From positions 1 to 23,772 of IMG/VR virus record IMGVR_UViG_3300032296_000994: a DNA stretch of 23,772 nt; one strand, 5' to 3'. The notes under the pieces were generated by a model. It saw only the letters and a list, made by a program, of their open reading frames with translations. It made no database searches and was not told the DNA's origin. Positions 1-8,191 of the stretch are shown here, piece by piece; the stretch's first letter is position 1; each line of letters opens with the position of its first letter. The DNA comes from a virus. Position numbers and translations under genes: made by a program.

Positions 1-21
1 GGGTTCTAAAAGGAAAACAAC

Positions 22-1356
22 ATGGCAGGCATTAACCCATTCCAAGCACCAATCAACTACGCAGTCGAGGTGCAAAGCCCATTTGAGGCAGCACTCGGTG
101 GATTCAAACTTGGCGCAGCCGGTGCAGAAGCACAGGCAAAAGCACAAGCACTTGAGCAAGCAAAGGCAGCGCAAACAGAACTCACGACTCTGTTTAACAA
201 TCCAAATGCAACAGCAACAGACTTTGCTCGCGTCTCTGCCATGCTTCCAAAAGATCAGGCAGAAAGCGTGCGCAAATCGTTTGACATGATGTCAGCATCT
301 CAGCAGCAAAACAGACTGGCTCAGTCTGGCCAAGTCTATGCGGCCATGAAATCTGGCCAAACTGACATTGCAAAAAACCTGCTCAAAGAACAGGCAGATG
401 CATTTCGCAATTCAGGTCGTGAGCAAGAAGCAAAAGCCACAGAAACCTACCTACAACTGATCGACATGAATCCAACTGGCGCACAAACGACCATTGGATT
501 GATGATGGCGACATTGCCTGGTGGAAAAGAATTGCTCGAGAACGTTGACAAAACACTCTCAACAAGCCGAGCCGAGGAAAAGCAGCCATATGAAATGATC
601 AAACTCACCAATGAGGCGATCATTAAAGAACAAGAAGCCAAGTTTGCTCCTGAGAAATTCTTGACTGACCTCAATCTGACAAAAGAGCAGATTGAGCAGG
701 CCAAAGCAGCTCGTCGTGCATCTGATGCCGCAGCCAAGAAATCTGGGGCAGACGCTGCACGTGCAGAGGCTGAGGCCAAACAAATGAGCGCTGGCATCAT
801 TCCTGTTGATAAGCGACCAGAGTTGGAAACCAAATTCCGCAAAGAATACAACGACCAGACCAAGCCATATCAGGAAGTCAAGTCTGCCTACGGTCGCGTG
901 CTCTCGTCAGAGGACAGCGCAGTTGGTGACTTGTCCTTGATCTTTGGTTACATGAAGATGTTGGACCCAGGCTCTGTAGTGCGTGAGGGTGAATTTGCCA
1001 CAGCGCAGAACGCAGCTGGCGTGCCAGAGCGCATCACGAACATCTACAACAAGGTAGCAACTGGCCAGCGTCTCAGCCCATCGCAGCGCGAATCATTCAA
1101 AGGTCAGGCCAAAGGCCTGTACAACAGCGCATTGGAAGGCGAGAAAACAGTCCGCACAGGACTGGAGCGCATCTCCAAGGGTTACGGCCTCAACACAGAA
1201 AACATTTTCTACTCGGCCACAGAGCAAGCACCAGTTGGTGCACCACCTGCGCCAGCAGCAAACACCGTCAAGGTTGGCGGCCAGACATACACTCGTCCTG
1301 CAAACTTCTCTGACGCTCAGTGGGCGGCATACAAGCAATCCGTGGGGGCTAAATGA
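22..1356 (+). CDS. Probable internal virion / DNA ejection protein (444 aa)
   Basis: The start has a clear ribosome site (AAGGA, about 8 bases ahead of the ATG). The protein is rich in Ala, Gln, Lys and Glu over residues 30-130 and 200-260, with long stretches free of Pro and Gly that look like coiled coil. No enzyme motif or signal peptide is visible. The C-terminal 50 residues are Pro/Ala-rich and end with a short Trp motif, FSDAQWAAY. It overlaps the next gene by four bases (ATGA) and sits two genes upstream of the tailspike, where short-tailed phages commonly encode proteins carried in the capsid and ejected with the DNA. That role is inferred from composition and position; I do not recognise a specific named family. 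It could instead be a tail-associated structural protein. Confidence 0.6.
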   Translation: MAGINPFQAPINYAVEVQSPFEAALGGFKLGAAGAEAQAKAQALEQAKAAQTELTTLFNNPNATATDFARVSAMLPKDQAESVRKSFDMMSASQQQNRLAQSGQVYAAMKSGQTDIAKNLLKEQADAFRNSGREQEAKATETYLQLIDMNPTGAQTTIGLMMATLPGGKELLENVDKTLSTSRAEEKQPYEMIKLTNEAIIKEQEAKFAPEKFLTDLNLTKEQIEQAKAARRASDAAAKKSGADAARAEAEAKQMSAGIIPVDKRPELETKFRKEYNDQTKPYQEVKSAYGRVLSSEDSAVGDLSLIFGYMKMLDPGSVVREGEFATAQNAAGVPERITNIYNKVATGQRLSPSQRESFKGQAKGLYNSALEGEKTVRTGLERISKGYGLNTENIFYSATEQAPVGAPPAPAANTVKVGGQTYTRPANFSDAQWAAYKQSVGAK

Positions 1357-3743
1357 GTCCAGAAGAATGGTTGGCATCACAGACTAAGCAGGCAGCTCCA
1401 GCAGCTTCTGCTCCATCACCTACGGCCACAGCACCAGCTGCGGCTCCAATGTCTCCTGAGCAATGGGCGGCATCACAGCCAAAGCCAATGGGCTTCTTGG
1501 AAGGTATCGTTGAGTCGGTCACTGGTCGCGCTCGCGCAACGCCTGAGACCCAAGCATTGCCTGAGTGGACAAGCATGCCTGAACTCAATCAAATGAGCGT
1601 GGCATCGTTTAAAACAGCACTTGGCACACTCTTGAGCAACCCCAAGGAAACGGTGCAGATTCTGCAAGCCAACTTCCCTAGCGTTCAGATTCGTCAAGAT
1701 GCCAAGGGAAACTACTTACTGCGCTCGTCGGTAGATCAAAAAGAGTATGCAATCCCACCAGGCTTCACGATGGGTGACATCCCACGCGCAGTCGGTGGCA
1801 TTGCGGCCTTCACACCAGCAGGCCGAGCCGCAACCATCCCTGGTGCAATCGTGGCTGGTGGTGCAACTCAAGCGGCAATTGAAGCAACCCAAGCTGGCAC
1901 TGGTGGCAAGTTCGACACTGGAGAGGTTCTTATGGCTGGCGCTACAGGCCCAGCAGGACAGATCATTCAACGTGTGGCACCTCCGGTCGTCCAAGCTGTC
2001 AAAAAGGGCGTACAGCGCGTCACAGGCAAAGCGCCAGCACCTGCACCAGCAGCAGGCGCTCCAGGCGCTCCAATGGGCACCGCAATGGCCCCAGAAGCGC
2101 CTCCAGCAGCTCCAGTGGCCGCAGCAATGCCAGAGGCAGCACCAACCGTCCCAGAAGTTTCAGTCGCGCCAACTGCACCAGCAGTGGCTCCATTGGTGAC
2201 AGAAGTGACCGAGGAAGAAGTTGGCAATCTGGTCAAGAAGGCATCTGGCACAGGCTTTGGCTCGACTGGCGCACGCGACAGGTTGGCCGATCTTGCTCAA
2301 GTAAATGTGGCAGCCAAAGAAGCAGCCGATCGCCTTGGCATCCAGTTGCCTGCCGATGTGTTCAGCGACAACCCACAAGTTCGAGCAGCCGCAGGCCTGA
2401 CAAGATCAGCCGCTGGCAGTGAGGCAGAAGCCACATGGCGCAACACCGTCACGCAGGCCGTGGACAAGGCCGATGATGTGATCAAGCAATTCGATGCCAC
2501 ATTTGTCGAAGGCGCAGTCGCACCTGGCGTGGTGTCGCAAAAGATCAAAGACTCGCTGACAGCGACTCGCTCAGACCTCAATGCACAGGCAAGCAAGGTC
2601 TATAACGCAGTCGACGAAGTGGTGCCAAAGACATCGGTGGTGGAACTTCCAAAGCTCAAAGCAACCCTTGACACCGTCAAGGCTGAGGTTGGCGAAAAAG
2701 GCATGTCCGCAGCCGAGCGCAACTTGGCCAAGATGATCGATGAAGGCAACATCACGTATGGCCGACTCAAGCGCGAAAAAACTCTGATCGGAAACGCCAT
2801 CAACAAGATGGAGTCACCCTACGGCAGCATGGCCGAGGCAGACCTCAAGCGCCTATATGCGGCACTGGCTGACGACCAACTGACAAATGTGGGCAACATT
2901 GGTGGTGAAGAACTGCGCCAGCAACTGCGTGCAGCCAACCTGTTGTACGCCAAAGAGCGTGCATTGGGCAATCGCATCGTGAATGCGTTTGGCCAAGACA
3001 TCGAGGGCAGCGTGGCCAACAAGATGCGCACCGCCATCACAGGCGCTGCAAAAGGCGATGCAGGCGAGTTCAACCGTCTGCTCAAGACTGTTCCAGAAGA
3101 CCTGCGCAAAGAGACTATTGCCACCGCGCTGGCATCAGTGACTCGCTCGACCAGAGGTGCTGAAAAGGGCAACTTTGGATTTTCAGAGTTTGCCGACATC
3201 TATCCAAAGCTGCGTGCCAATCCACCAGTCTACAAAACCATTGTGGACACGCTGGGCAAAGACTCGGCAGATGTGTTGCGCGACCTATATGAGGTCTCAA
3301 AGCGCGTCACCGAGGCCAGAGCCAATGTCCTGACCACCGGAAAGGCAAACCAAGCACTGCTGCAAGGTATGCAGGCCGAAAGCCTGATCGGTAAGGTCAT
3401 GGAGAGCACGCTGGCCAAAGGTGCATTGACTGGTGCAGCAGCAATGGGTGGTCCTATCGCAGCCGCAGCCACATCAGTGATCACTGGAGCCATGACCCAA
3501 GGCAACAAGGATTCACTTAAAGCAGCAGGAAAACTGTTCGCTGATGAGAACTTTCAGAAACTTGCCATTGAAGCCGCGACTAGAGGAACACCTAGCGCAG
3601 CTAGTATTCGACGCACAGCCATGTCACAATCCTTCCAGAAATTTGCAGACGCAGCCAAACTGCCAAAAGCATTGGACGCAAGGATTCAGTGGTTGCAAAC
3701 AGCAACTCAGACAGAGCGCCAATTTGACCAGGAGAATCAATAA
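1353..3743 (+). CDS. Large Ala/Pro-rich probable ejection protein (796 aa)
   Basis: The start codon overlaps the stop of the preceding gene (ATGA), with GGGGG a few bases upstream. The N-terminus carries two copies of a Trp motif (MSPEEWLASQ at residue 1 and MSPEQWAASQ at residue 33) joined by an Ala/Pro linker. Residues about 145-180 are Ala/Gly-rich and hydrophobic, of the kind seen in phage ejection proteins expected to contact membranes. A long Pro/Ala linker follows at about 225-285. The central part (about 290-680) looks alpha-helical, and residues about 690-715 form another Ala/Gly hydrophobic segment. No lytic transglycosylase or peptidase motif is visible. Size, composition and the tailspike immediately downstream suggest an internal virion protein delivered into the host envelope. 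This is inference, not family recognition. Confidence 0.6.
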   Translation: MSPEEWLASQTKQAAPAASAPSPTATAPAAAPMSPEQWAASQPKPMGFLEGIVESVTGRARATPETQALPEWTSMPELNQMSVASFKTALGTLLSNPKETVQILQANFPSVQIRQDAKGNYLLRSSVDQKEYAIPPGFTMGDIPRAVGGIAAFTPAGRAATIPGAIVAGGATQAAIEATQAGTGGKFDTGEVLMAGATGPAGQIIQRVAPPVVQAVKKGVQRVTGKAPAPAPAAGAPGAPMGTAMAPEAPPAAPVAAAMPEAAPTVPEVSVAPTAPAVAPLVTEVTEEEVGNLVKKASGTGFGSTGARDRLADLAQVNVAAKEAADRLGIQLPADVFSDNPQVRAAAGLTRSAAGSEAEATWRNTVTQAVDKADDVIKQFDATFVEGAVAPGVVSQKIKDSLTATRSDLNAQASKVYNAVDEVVPKTSVVELPKLKATLDTVKAEVGEKGMSAAERNLAKMIDEGNITYGRLKREKTLIGNAINKMESPYGSMAEADLKRLYAALADDQLTNVGNIGGEELRQQLRAANLLYAKERALGNRIVNAFGQDIEGSVANKMRTAITGAAKGDAGEFNRLLKTVPEDLRKETIATALASVTRSTRGAEKGNFGFSEFADIYPKLRANPPVYKTIVDTLGKDSADVLRDLYEVSKRVTEARANVLTTGKANQALLQGMQAESLIGKVMESTLAKGALTGAAAMGGPIAAAATSVITGAMTQGNKDSLKAAGKLFADENFQKLAIEAATRGTPSAASIRRTAMSQSFQKFADAAKLPKALDARIQWLQTATQTERQFDQENQ

Positions 3744-5897
3744 ATGTCCGCACTCAGCATTCAGCCAACCTATCCAATTTTCACAGAGTCGGATGGCTTG
3801 CCATTGGAGAACGGTTACATCTGGATTGGAACGGCCAATCTTGATCCACAAGGAAACCCAATCAACGTATATTGGGACGCTGCACTGACCATCGCAGCAG
3901 GCCAGCCAATCAGAACGATCAATGGCTATCCATCACGCAATGGCACGCCTGGTCGTCTGTATGTCAATAGCAACTACAGCATTCGCGTGCAAAACAGCAA
4001 AGGCAGTCTGGTGTATAGCGCACCAAGTGCAACTGAGCGTTATAGCGATGTTGTTTTGAGCAGCATAAACGCAGAAAATGTTCTCTACGATCCACCATTT
4101 ACTGGTGGAGTTCAAACCAATGTCGAAGCGAAGTTGTCGGAAACTGTCAGCGTCACGGACTTCGGCGCAGTTGGTAATGGCGTAGCTGACGATACAACTG
4201 CAATTCAAAACGCAGCAACAGCCCTTACATCGGGAGGAACTCTTGAGTTCCCTGCTGGTACGTATGTCATCACAGCGCCGATCACGTTTGCTGGAAAAAC
4301 CAATGTCACATTGGTTGGCTACGGCGCAACTGTCCAATGCGGTGCAACCAGAATTGAAAGCTATTTCAATTTAGATGGTGCAATTGGTGTTGATGTTTTG
4401 GGGTTTACATTTAACGCCAAAATGCAGTCAATGCCGTTGTACACGCCTGCTGATTTTGATGATGTGTTTAACTGCGGTGTGTACGTCTATAACACCGCCC
4501 AAAACATAACAATACGCGATTGCTCATTTGTCAATCTGTACACCGTTGCTGGTTTTTTTCGGGGTACTTCAAACATCATTATTACGGACTGCCGCTTTAC
4601 CTCACCATTACAAACACAAACTCAAAAGCTAGAGCATTTGCTGTTTCAAACTAGCTCGGCAATCAAGGTCACAAACTGCGACTTTGACAACGCAGCAAAC
4701 ACCAGTCCTGCGACAAATGCTTGCGGTATTTTCGCCAGCGGAATTACCAAGTACATCACCATTGATACCTGCACGTTCAATTATTGCGGCAGGGATAACA
4801 CGGGTACACACCGACTTGGCGTGATCGACTTCTACTATGACGTTGACAACGTGACGGTCACGAATTGCGTGTCCAAGAACACGATGGCTGAGTTCATGCG
4901 ACTAAGCACTTGCAATGGCGGAATAATTTCAAACAACCAAATTGAGATGAATGCCAACTGCGAAGTTGGTAGCAACACGATGGCACTGCAATCCGGTGCT
5001 GTTTTTCTTCCAACAGCCAACACAATTTGCCGCAACATTGTTGTTTCCAACAACGTGTTCGTCAATGACGGGGGCGCAAGTATTGCAACGTGCATTGGTG
5101 TGTTTGCTTACGACTGGGGCGCTTGGACTGAAAACGTAATCATTGAGTCCAATGTGATGGTCAACTTTGTACGGATGGTTACCGTTCAAGGCCCGTTCAA
5201 TGGCGTAAAAATTAATGGCAATCAGTCTGTATCAACCAGTGGCAATGCCTGTGGACTTATTGTTGGCTTGCATATGCCGGGCATTGCGTCTAGCTATGGC
5301 GCACAAGCAAACTCGTATTTCAATGACCTTGACATTACAAATAACACAATCAGCAGCAGAGGTGAAAACGGGTTTATTGAAATTCAGTACACCGCTATTA
5401 CAACCACTGCGTACATGGGTGCGTTCAACATCTCAAACAACACACTTGATGCAGTCACAACTCTTTCTGCCAATCAAGGAATTGCTGTCAATCTGAGGTC
5501 TACGACTCCAACAAACACAACGCTGACTGTTGAAAACAACTTTGTCCAGAGATATAACTTTGCATTTGCAATTAATGAGTCTGGTAATGTTGTGCTTGCA
5601 AACAACAAGGTGCAGAAAAATACCAATTATCTGAACCAAAGCGGTAACTTGTCGCTTAACGCTTACGGAAACATTACCCGCAACGGTTTGCTGTTTGGTC
5701 GCTCTACTCTTGCTTCTGGAACCGTTACCGTTGTTACTTCTGACTGCAACAGCGGCGACAACATCATGGTGAGTCGATACGGAAGCAGCGGAACACTTGG
5801 TGAGTTGTCTGTTGCGTCTGTTGGCAACGGTACATTTACTATCAATTCCTCATCAGGCGCAGACAATTCAAGTGTTGTTTGGCAAGTCATTCATTGA
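3744..5897 (+). CDS. Tailspike: P22-like head-binding region plus pectate-lyase-type beta-helix
   Basis: The ATG directly follows the previous stop codon, with CAGGAG nine bases upstream. Residues 1-110 resemble the P22 tailspike head-binding domain: the segments IQPTYPIFTESDG, NGYIWIGTANLDPQGNPI and INGYPSRNGTPG carry that family's layout. Residues 135-160 contain VTDFGAVGNGVADDTTAIQ, the usual opening of phage pectate-lyase-superfamily beta-helices. Residues 180-640 show repeating short Asn/Val/Ile-rich strands (ITNNTISS, VSNNVFVND, ISNNTL) typical of a right-handed parallel beta-helix, and the last 60 residues are Gly/Ser/Thr-rich. The role would be adsorption, possibly with cleavage of surface polysaccharide. 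The substrate cannot be read from sequence. The gene looks more AT-rich than the early genes, consistent with exchange of host-range modules. Confidence 0.9.
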   Translation: MSALSIQPTYPIFTESDGLPLENGYIWIGTANLDPQGNPINVYWDAALTIAAGQPIRTINGYPSRNGTPGRLYVNSNYSIRVQNSKGSLVYSAPSATERYSDVVLSSINAENVLYDPPFTGGVQTNVEAKLSETVSVTDFGAVGNGVADDTTAIQNAATALTSGGTLEFPAGTYVITAPITFAGKTNVTLVGYGATVQCGATRIESYFNLDGAIGVDVLGFTFNAKMQSMPLYTPADFDDVFNCGVYVYNTAQNITIRDCSFVNLYTVAGFFRGTSNIIITDCRFTSPLQTQTQKLEHLLFQTSSAIKVTNCDFDNAANTSPATNACGIFASGITKYITIDTCTFNYCGRDNTGTHRLGVIDFYYDVDNVTVTNCVSKNTMAEFMRLSTCNGGIISNNQIEMNANCEVGSNTMALQSGAVFLPTANTICRNIVVSNNVFVNDGGASIATCIGVFAYDWGAWTENVIIESNVMVNFVRMVTVQGPFNGVKINGNQSVSTSGNACGLIVGLHMPGIASSYGAQANSYFNDLDITNNTISSRGENGFIEIQYTAITTTAYMGAFNISNNTLDAVTTLSANQGIAVNLRSTTPTNTTLTVENNFVQRYNFAFAINESGNVVLANNKVQKNTNYLNQSGNLSLNAYGNITRNGLLFGRSTLASGTVTVVTSDCNSGDNIMVSRYGSSGTLGELSVASVGNGTFTINSSSGADNSSVVWQVIH

Positions 5898-5911
5898 AAT
5901 AGGAGATCATT

Positions 5912-6169
5912 ATGGCGCTCAAGAAAACAGTCAAAACGCAGCAAGGCTTTGATGCCATTGACGCATATCATCGAGTCGAAAGTCTGAACCTGATTGATAA
6001 AAAAAGAATGTTTTTTCAGGTTCGGTCTTACAAAGAGAGCGAGGGTCTGCCATCTTTTTCCGATGCGGCTTACGAGGCTGTTTATGACATCAATGGCAAG
6101 AATCCAATTGCTCAGGCTTATGACCATGCCAAGACGCTGCCAGAGTTTGCTGGCGCTGTTGACTGCTAA
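5912..6169 (+). CDS. Small hypothetical phage protein (85 aa)
   Basis: The gene begins 14 bases after the tailspike stop with a good ribosome site (GGAG, 7 bases before the ATG). The product is soluble-looking and mixed in charge, with no membrane segment, cysteine cluster or recognisable enzyme motif. Short segments such as DAIDAYHRVESLN and AAYEAVYDING suggest a compact alpha/beta fold. Its place between the tailspike and the lysis cassette suggests late expression. I do not recognise a function. Confidence 0.75.
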   Translation: MALKKTVKTQQGFDAIDAYHRVESLNLIDKKRMFFQVRSYKESEGLPSFSDAAYEAVYDINGKNPIAQAYDHAKTLPEFAGAVDC

Positions 6170-6189
6170 TTGTGCTGGAGACTGATGTT

Positions 6190-6402
6190 ATGGCAGAAAG
6201 CAACGAGATCGACCTCGTCAAGTATGGTGTGCTCTGGCAGAAAGTTCAGGACATGGACAAAAAGATGGACAAGGTCGAGCGCCAGCTCGAAGAACTGGTG
6301 GCATTGGCCAACAAAGGTCGTGGAGGCCTTTGGTTTGGCATGACCGTTGTCTCAGGCGCTTCTGCCGTGGTCGGTTACTTCCTAAGTTATTGGAAGCATT
6401 GA
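6190..6402 (+). CDS. XhlA-like coiled-coil membrane protein, probable lysis accessory (70 aa)
   Basis: Residues 14-40 form an amphipathic coiled coil (KVQDMDKKMDKVERQLEEL), and residues 47-66 are a single hydrophobic membrane segment followed by a short basic tail. This layout of coiled coil plus C-terminal membrane span matches the XhlA/haemolysin-like accessory proteins found in phage lysis cassettes. I chose the ATG at 6190 because GGAG lies nine bases upstream; an in-frame GTG at 6172 lacks a ribosome site. The stop overlaps the probable TTG start of the next gene. The protein would sit in the inner membrane. The family assignment rests on architecture rather than on a diagnostic motif. 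Confidence 0.7.
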   Translation: MAESNEIDLVKYGVLWQKVQDMDKKMDKVERQLEELVALANKGRGGLWFGMTVVSGASAVVGYFLSYWKH

Positions 6403-6539
6403 AATATCTACTTGCGATTGGTTTAACACTATCGCAAGCGTCATCAACTGAATATAGATGCGTCCGATGGGCATGGACTGGTGATGTTTATAACCGAAAG
6501 GTTATTTGCCTTGAGTGGAAAAAGATAGAGCGAAAATGA
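6399..6539 (+). CDS. Small exported protein with predicted signal peptide (46 aa)
   Basis: The reading frame continues upstream, but a TTG at 6399 overlaps the preceding stop as TTGA and gives a product starting MKYLLAIGLTLSQASS, a short signal-peptide-like N-terminus. The remaining 30 residues contain two cysteines (in YRCVRWAWTGDVYN and VICLEW) and three tryptophans and could form a small disulfide-bonded periplasmic peptide. The ribosome site is poor (GGAAG only two bases from the TTG), so coupled translation from the upstream gene is likely. The stop overlaps the next ATG (ATGA). There is no lipobox, so it is not an obvious Rz1. The exact start is uncertain. Confidence 0.55.
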   Translation: MKYLLAIGLTLSQASSTEYRCVRWAWTGDVYNRKVICLEWKKIERK

Positions 6540-7030
6540 TCGATCCAATTACGGCATTAGCAGGGCTACAAACCGCGATTAGCGTAGTCAAAAAAGCCAG
6601 CAAGGTCGCAAATGATCTAGCTGGTTTAGCTCCGTCTATTGCCAAGATGTTTGATGCCAAAAGCGTGGCCACCAAAGCTATGGTGGAAGCCAAGCGCTCT
6701 GGAAACAAATCAAACTTAGGCACTGCGCTACAGATCGAGATGGCGCTTGATGAAGCCAAACGGTTTGAGGCTGAATTGATGATGCTGTTTCAGGCCACTG
6801 GCCGCGCTGATGTGTGGCAAAAGATTAAAGAGCGCCAGCAGCAAATGGACATTGAAGACGCACATCTGGCAAGACAAGCCAAAGAAGAAGAAAAAAAGCG
6901 CAAAGAGGCCGAGGCCGAACAACTAGAGTGGGCGGTTGCAATTGTCGTGATTGTGATGCTCATTGGCGCAATTGGTTGGGGACTCAATGAGGTTGCTGAC
7001 TTGTGCGCTAGATCAAGGTGTGGTCGGTGA
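6536..7030 (+). CDS. Coiled-coil protein with C-terminal membrane anchor (164 aa)
   Basis: The ATG overlaps the preceding stop (ATGA); an upstream in-frame GTG at 6515 was not used because the ATG gives the coupled overlap. The N-terminus (residues 1-40) is helical, residues 66-130 form a long charged helix (QQQMDIEDAHLARQAKEEEK), and residues 131-150 are a hydrophobic membrane span followed by a short Cys/Arg tail. The arrangement suggests a cytoplasmic helical domain tethered to the inner membrane by its C-terminus. It resembles a hypothetical protein I associate with lysis regions of T7-like and other podoviruses. The function is unknown. Confidence 0.75.
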   Translation: MIDPITALAGLQTAISVVKKASKVANDLAGLAPSIAKMFDAKSVATKAMVEAKRSGNKSNLGTALQIEMALDEAKRFEAELMMLFQATGRADVWQKIKERQQQMDIEDAHLARQAKEEEKKRKEAEAEQLEWAVAIVVIVMLIGAIGWGLNEVADLCARSRCGR

Positions 7031-7176
7031 ATGAGTACCAAAAGCAATTTGATCTCTTTCTCAAAGTCTTCGTGCGTATGTGCATTGCTTGGTACGTCTT
7101 GGGCCTGCTCAAATTTTTACCTGACGAGTTGGCCGACAAGGTTGTAAATAAACTACTTGGAATGGTTGGACTATGA
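7027..7176 (+). CDS. Small membrane protein (49 aa)
   Basis: A GTG start overlaps the stop of the preceding gene (GTGA), and its own stop overlaps the next ATG (ATGA), so it fits exactly into a chain of coupled genes. The product starts MNEYQKQFDLFLKVFV. Residues 11-30 (FLKVFVRMCIAWYVLGLLKF) are hydrophobic and likely span or line the membrane; the C-terminal third is amphipathic (ELADKVVNKLLGMVGL). With five other membrane or exported proteins around it, a part in lysis or in membrane reorganisation is plausible. No family is recognised with confidence. Confidence 0.65.
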   Translation: MNEYQKQFDLFLKVFVRMCIAWYVLGLLKFLPDELADKVVNKLLGMVGL

Positions 7177-7784
7177 GCGACGAAAAGCCATCAGATATAT
7201 TGAGCAAAGTGCTGTCCTATGTTGACAGCCCATTCAAGCTGTTTGCGCTGATACTCATGGCGGTGTTTGCTTTTTCTGGCTATTTTATTTGGCAGAACCA
7301 AGCGCTGCTGATGGGCGCGTACAAAGAGTCCAAAAAGATGCCAAGCATTGTTGAGGACAGGGTGGAAGACGCTGCTGCTCACCTATTCAAAACCACCAAC
7401 GCCACCATTGTGGCCGTGTTCAAAGTAAACCCAATGTTTGGCACCAGAGTGCTGTATCGCGCTTACACCAAAGAAGGCCGAGATAAAACCAACGATGGTC
7501 TTGATGTTGGTCTATTTACGCAGAATGCAGCCAACAACGCTGATGTGGTCAGACTGATGGCCAGTGAGATTCCTTGCGGTGAATACCGATCAGCGCAATC
7601 CGAGATGGGCCTGTGGTACATCGCCAAAGGTGTCACTTATACCTGCCGAATCAGCATTCCACCAGACCCAAACCGGTTTGTTGGCCAGATTACTGTGGGG
7701 TGGGATAATGAGCCAACCGACATTCAGGTGGCAAGGACCATGATGGAAATTGCAGCAACCATGCTTTCAAGGAGCAAACAATGA
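7173..7784 (+). CDS. Membrane-anchored lysis-region protein of unknown function (203 aa)
   Basis: A hydrophobic segment at residues 21-40 (FKLFALILMAVFAFSGYFIW) anchors the N-terminus, and the remaining 160 residues form a soluble domain that would lie on the periplasmic side if the N-terminus is inside. The soluble part has alternating strands and helices (TTNATIVAVFKVNPMFGTRV, GQITVGWDNEP) and two cysteines in CGEYRSAQSEMGLWYI...YTCRISIPP that could pair. It resembles a conserved hypothetical I associate with podovirus lysis cassettes. It overlaps both neighbours by four bases. A sensory or spanin-like role is possible but not shown. Confidence 0.75.
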   Translation: MSDEKPSDILSKVLSYVDSPFKLFALILMAVFAFSGYFIWQNQALLMGAYKESKKMPSIVEDRVEDAAAHLFKTTNATIVAVFKVNPMFGTRVLYRAYTKEGRDKTNDGLDVGLFTQNAANNADVVRLMASEIPCGEYRSAQSEMGLWYIAKGVTYTCRISIPPDPNRFVGQITVGWDNEPTDIQVARTMMEIAATMLSRSKQ

Positions 7785-8191
7785 TCGCACTCGACGCACT
7801 TCTTAACGTGGGCGGCAAGCTCATCGACAAACTAATTCCAGACCCAGAGGCCAAAGCCAAAGCGCAACTGGAATTGGCGAAGCTGGCACAAGAAGGTGAG
7901 CTGGCAAAGATGGCCAACGACACCAAACTGTTTGAGGTTGAGCAACAGAACACCACAGATCGCTGGACAGCAGACATGGGGTCAGACTCTTGGCTGTCTA
8001 AAAATATCCGGCCTATGGCCCTAATAGCCATCTTCTTGGCCTATTTCATCTTCACTGCAATGTCGGCATTTGGCTACAACGCTCAAGAATCCTATGTCCA
8101 GCTGCTTGGCCAGTGGGGACAGATAATTTTCTTGGCCTACTTTGGTGGTCGCACAGTTGAAAAACTCGCAGACATGCGGAGCAAGAAGTGA
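7781..8191 (+). CDS. Holin, 3-TM (gene-transfer-agent holin) type (136 aa)
   Basis: Residues 1-60 are an amphipathic, Ala/Glu/Lys-rich cytoplasmic region. They are followed by DSWLSKNIRPMALIAIF, the signature junction of the phage/GTA 3-TM holin family, then hydrophobic segments at about 78-97 and 110-123 and a short basic tail. The protein would oligomerise in the inner membrane and release the endolysin encoded two genes downstream. The ATG overlaps the preceding stop (ATGA), and its own stop overlaps the GTG of the HNH gene. Length and layout match the family well. Confidence 0.85.
   Translation: MIALDALLNVGGKLIDKLIPDPEAKAKAQLELAKLAQEGELAKMANDTKLFEVEQQNTTDRWTADMGSDSWLSKNIRPMALIAIFLAYFIFTAMSAFGYNAQESYVQLLGQWGQIIFLAYFGGRTVEKLADMRSKK

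Noticed and set aside
1-21. Possible end of an upstream gene before the first CDS
   Set aside because: A TAA occurs at 7-9, but too little sequence remains to support a gene; only the ribosome site is clear.
6172-6189. GTG start six codons upstream of the XhlA-like gene
   Set aside because: No ribosome site precedes it; the GGAG in this stretch serves the ATG at 6190.
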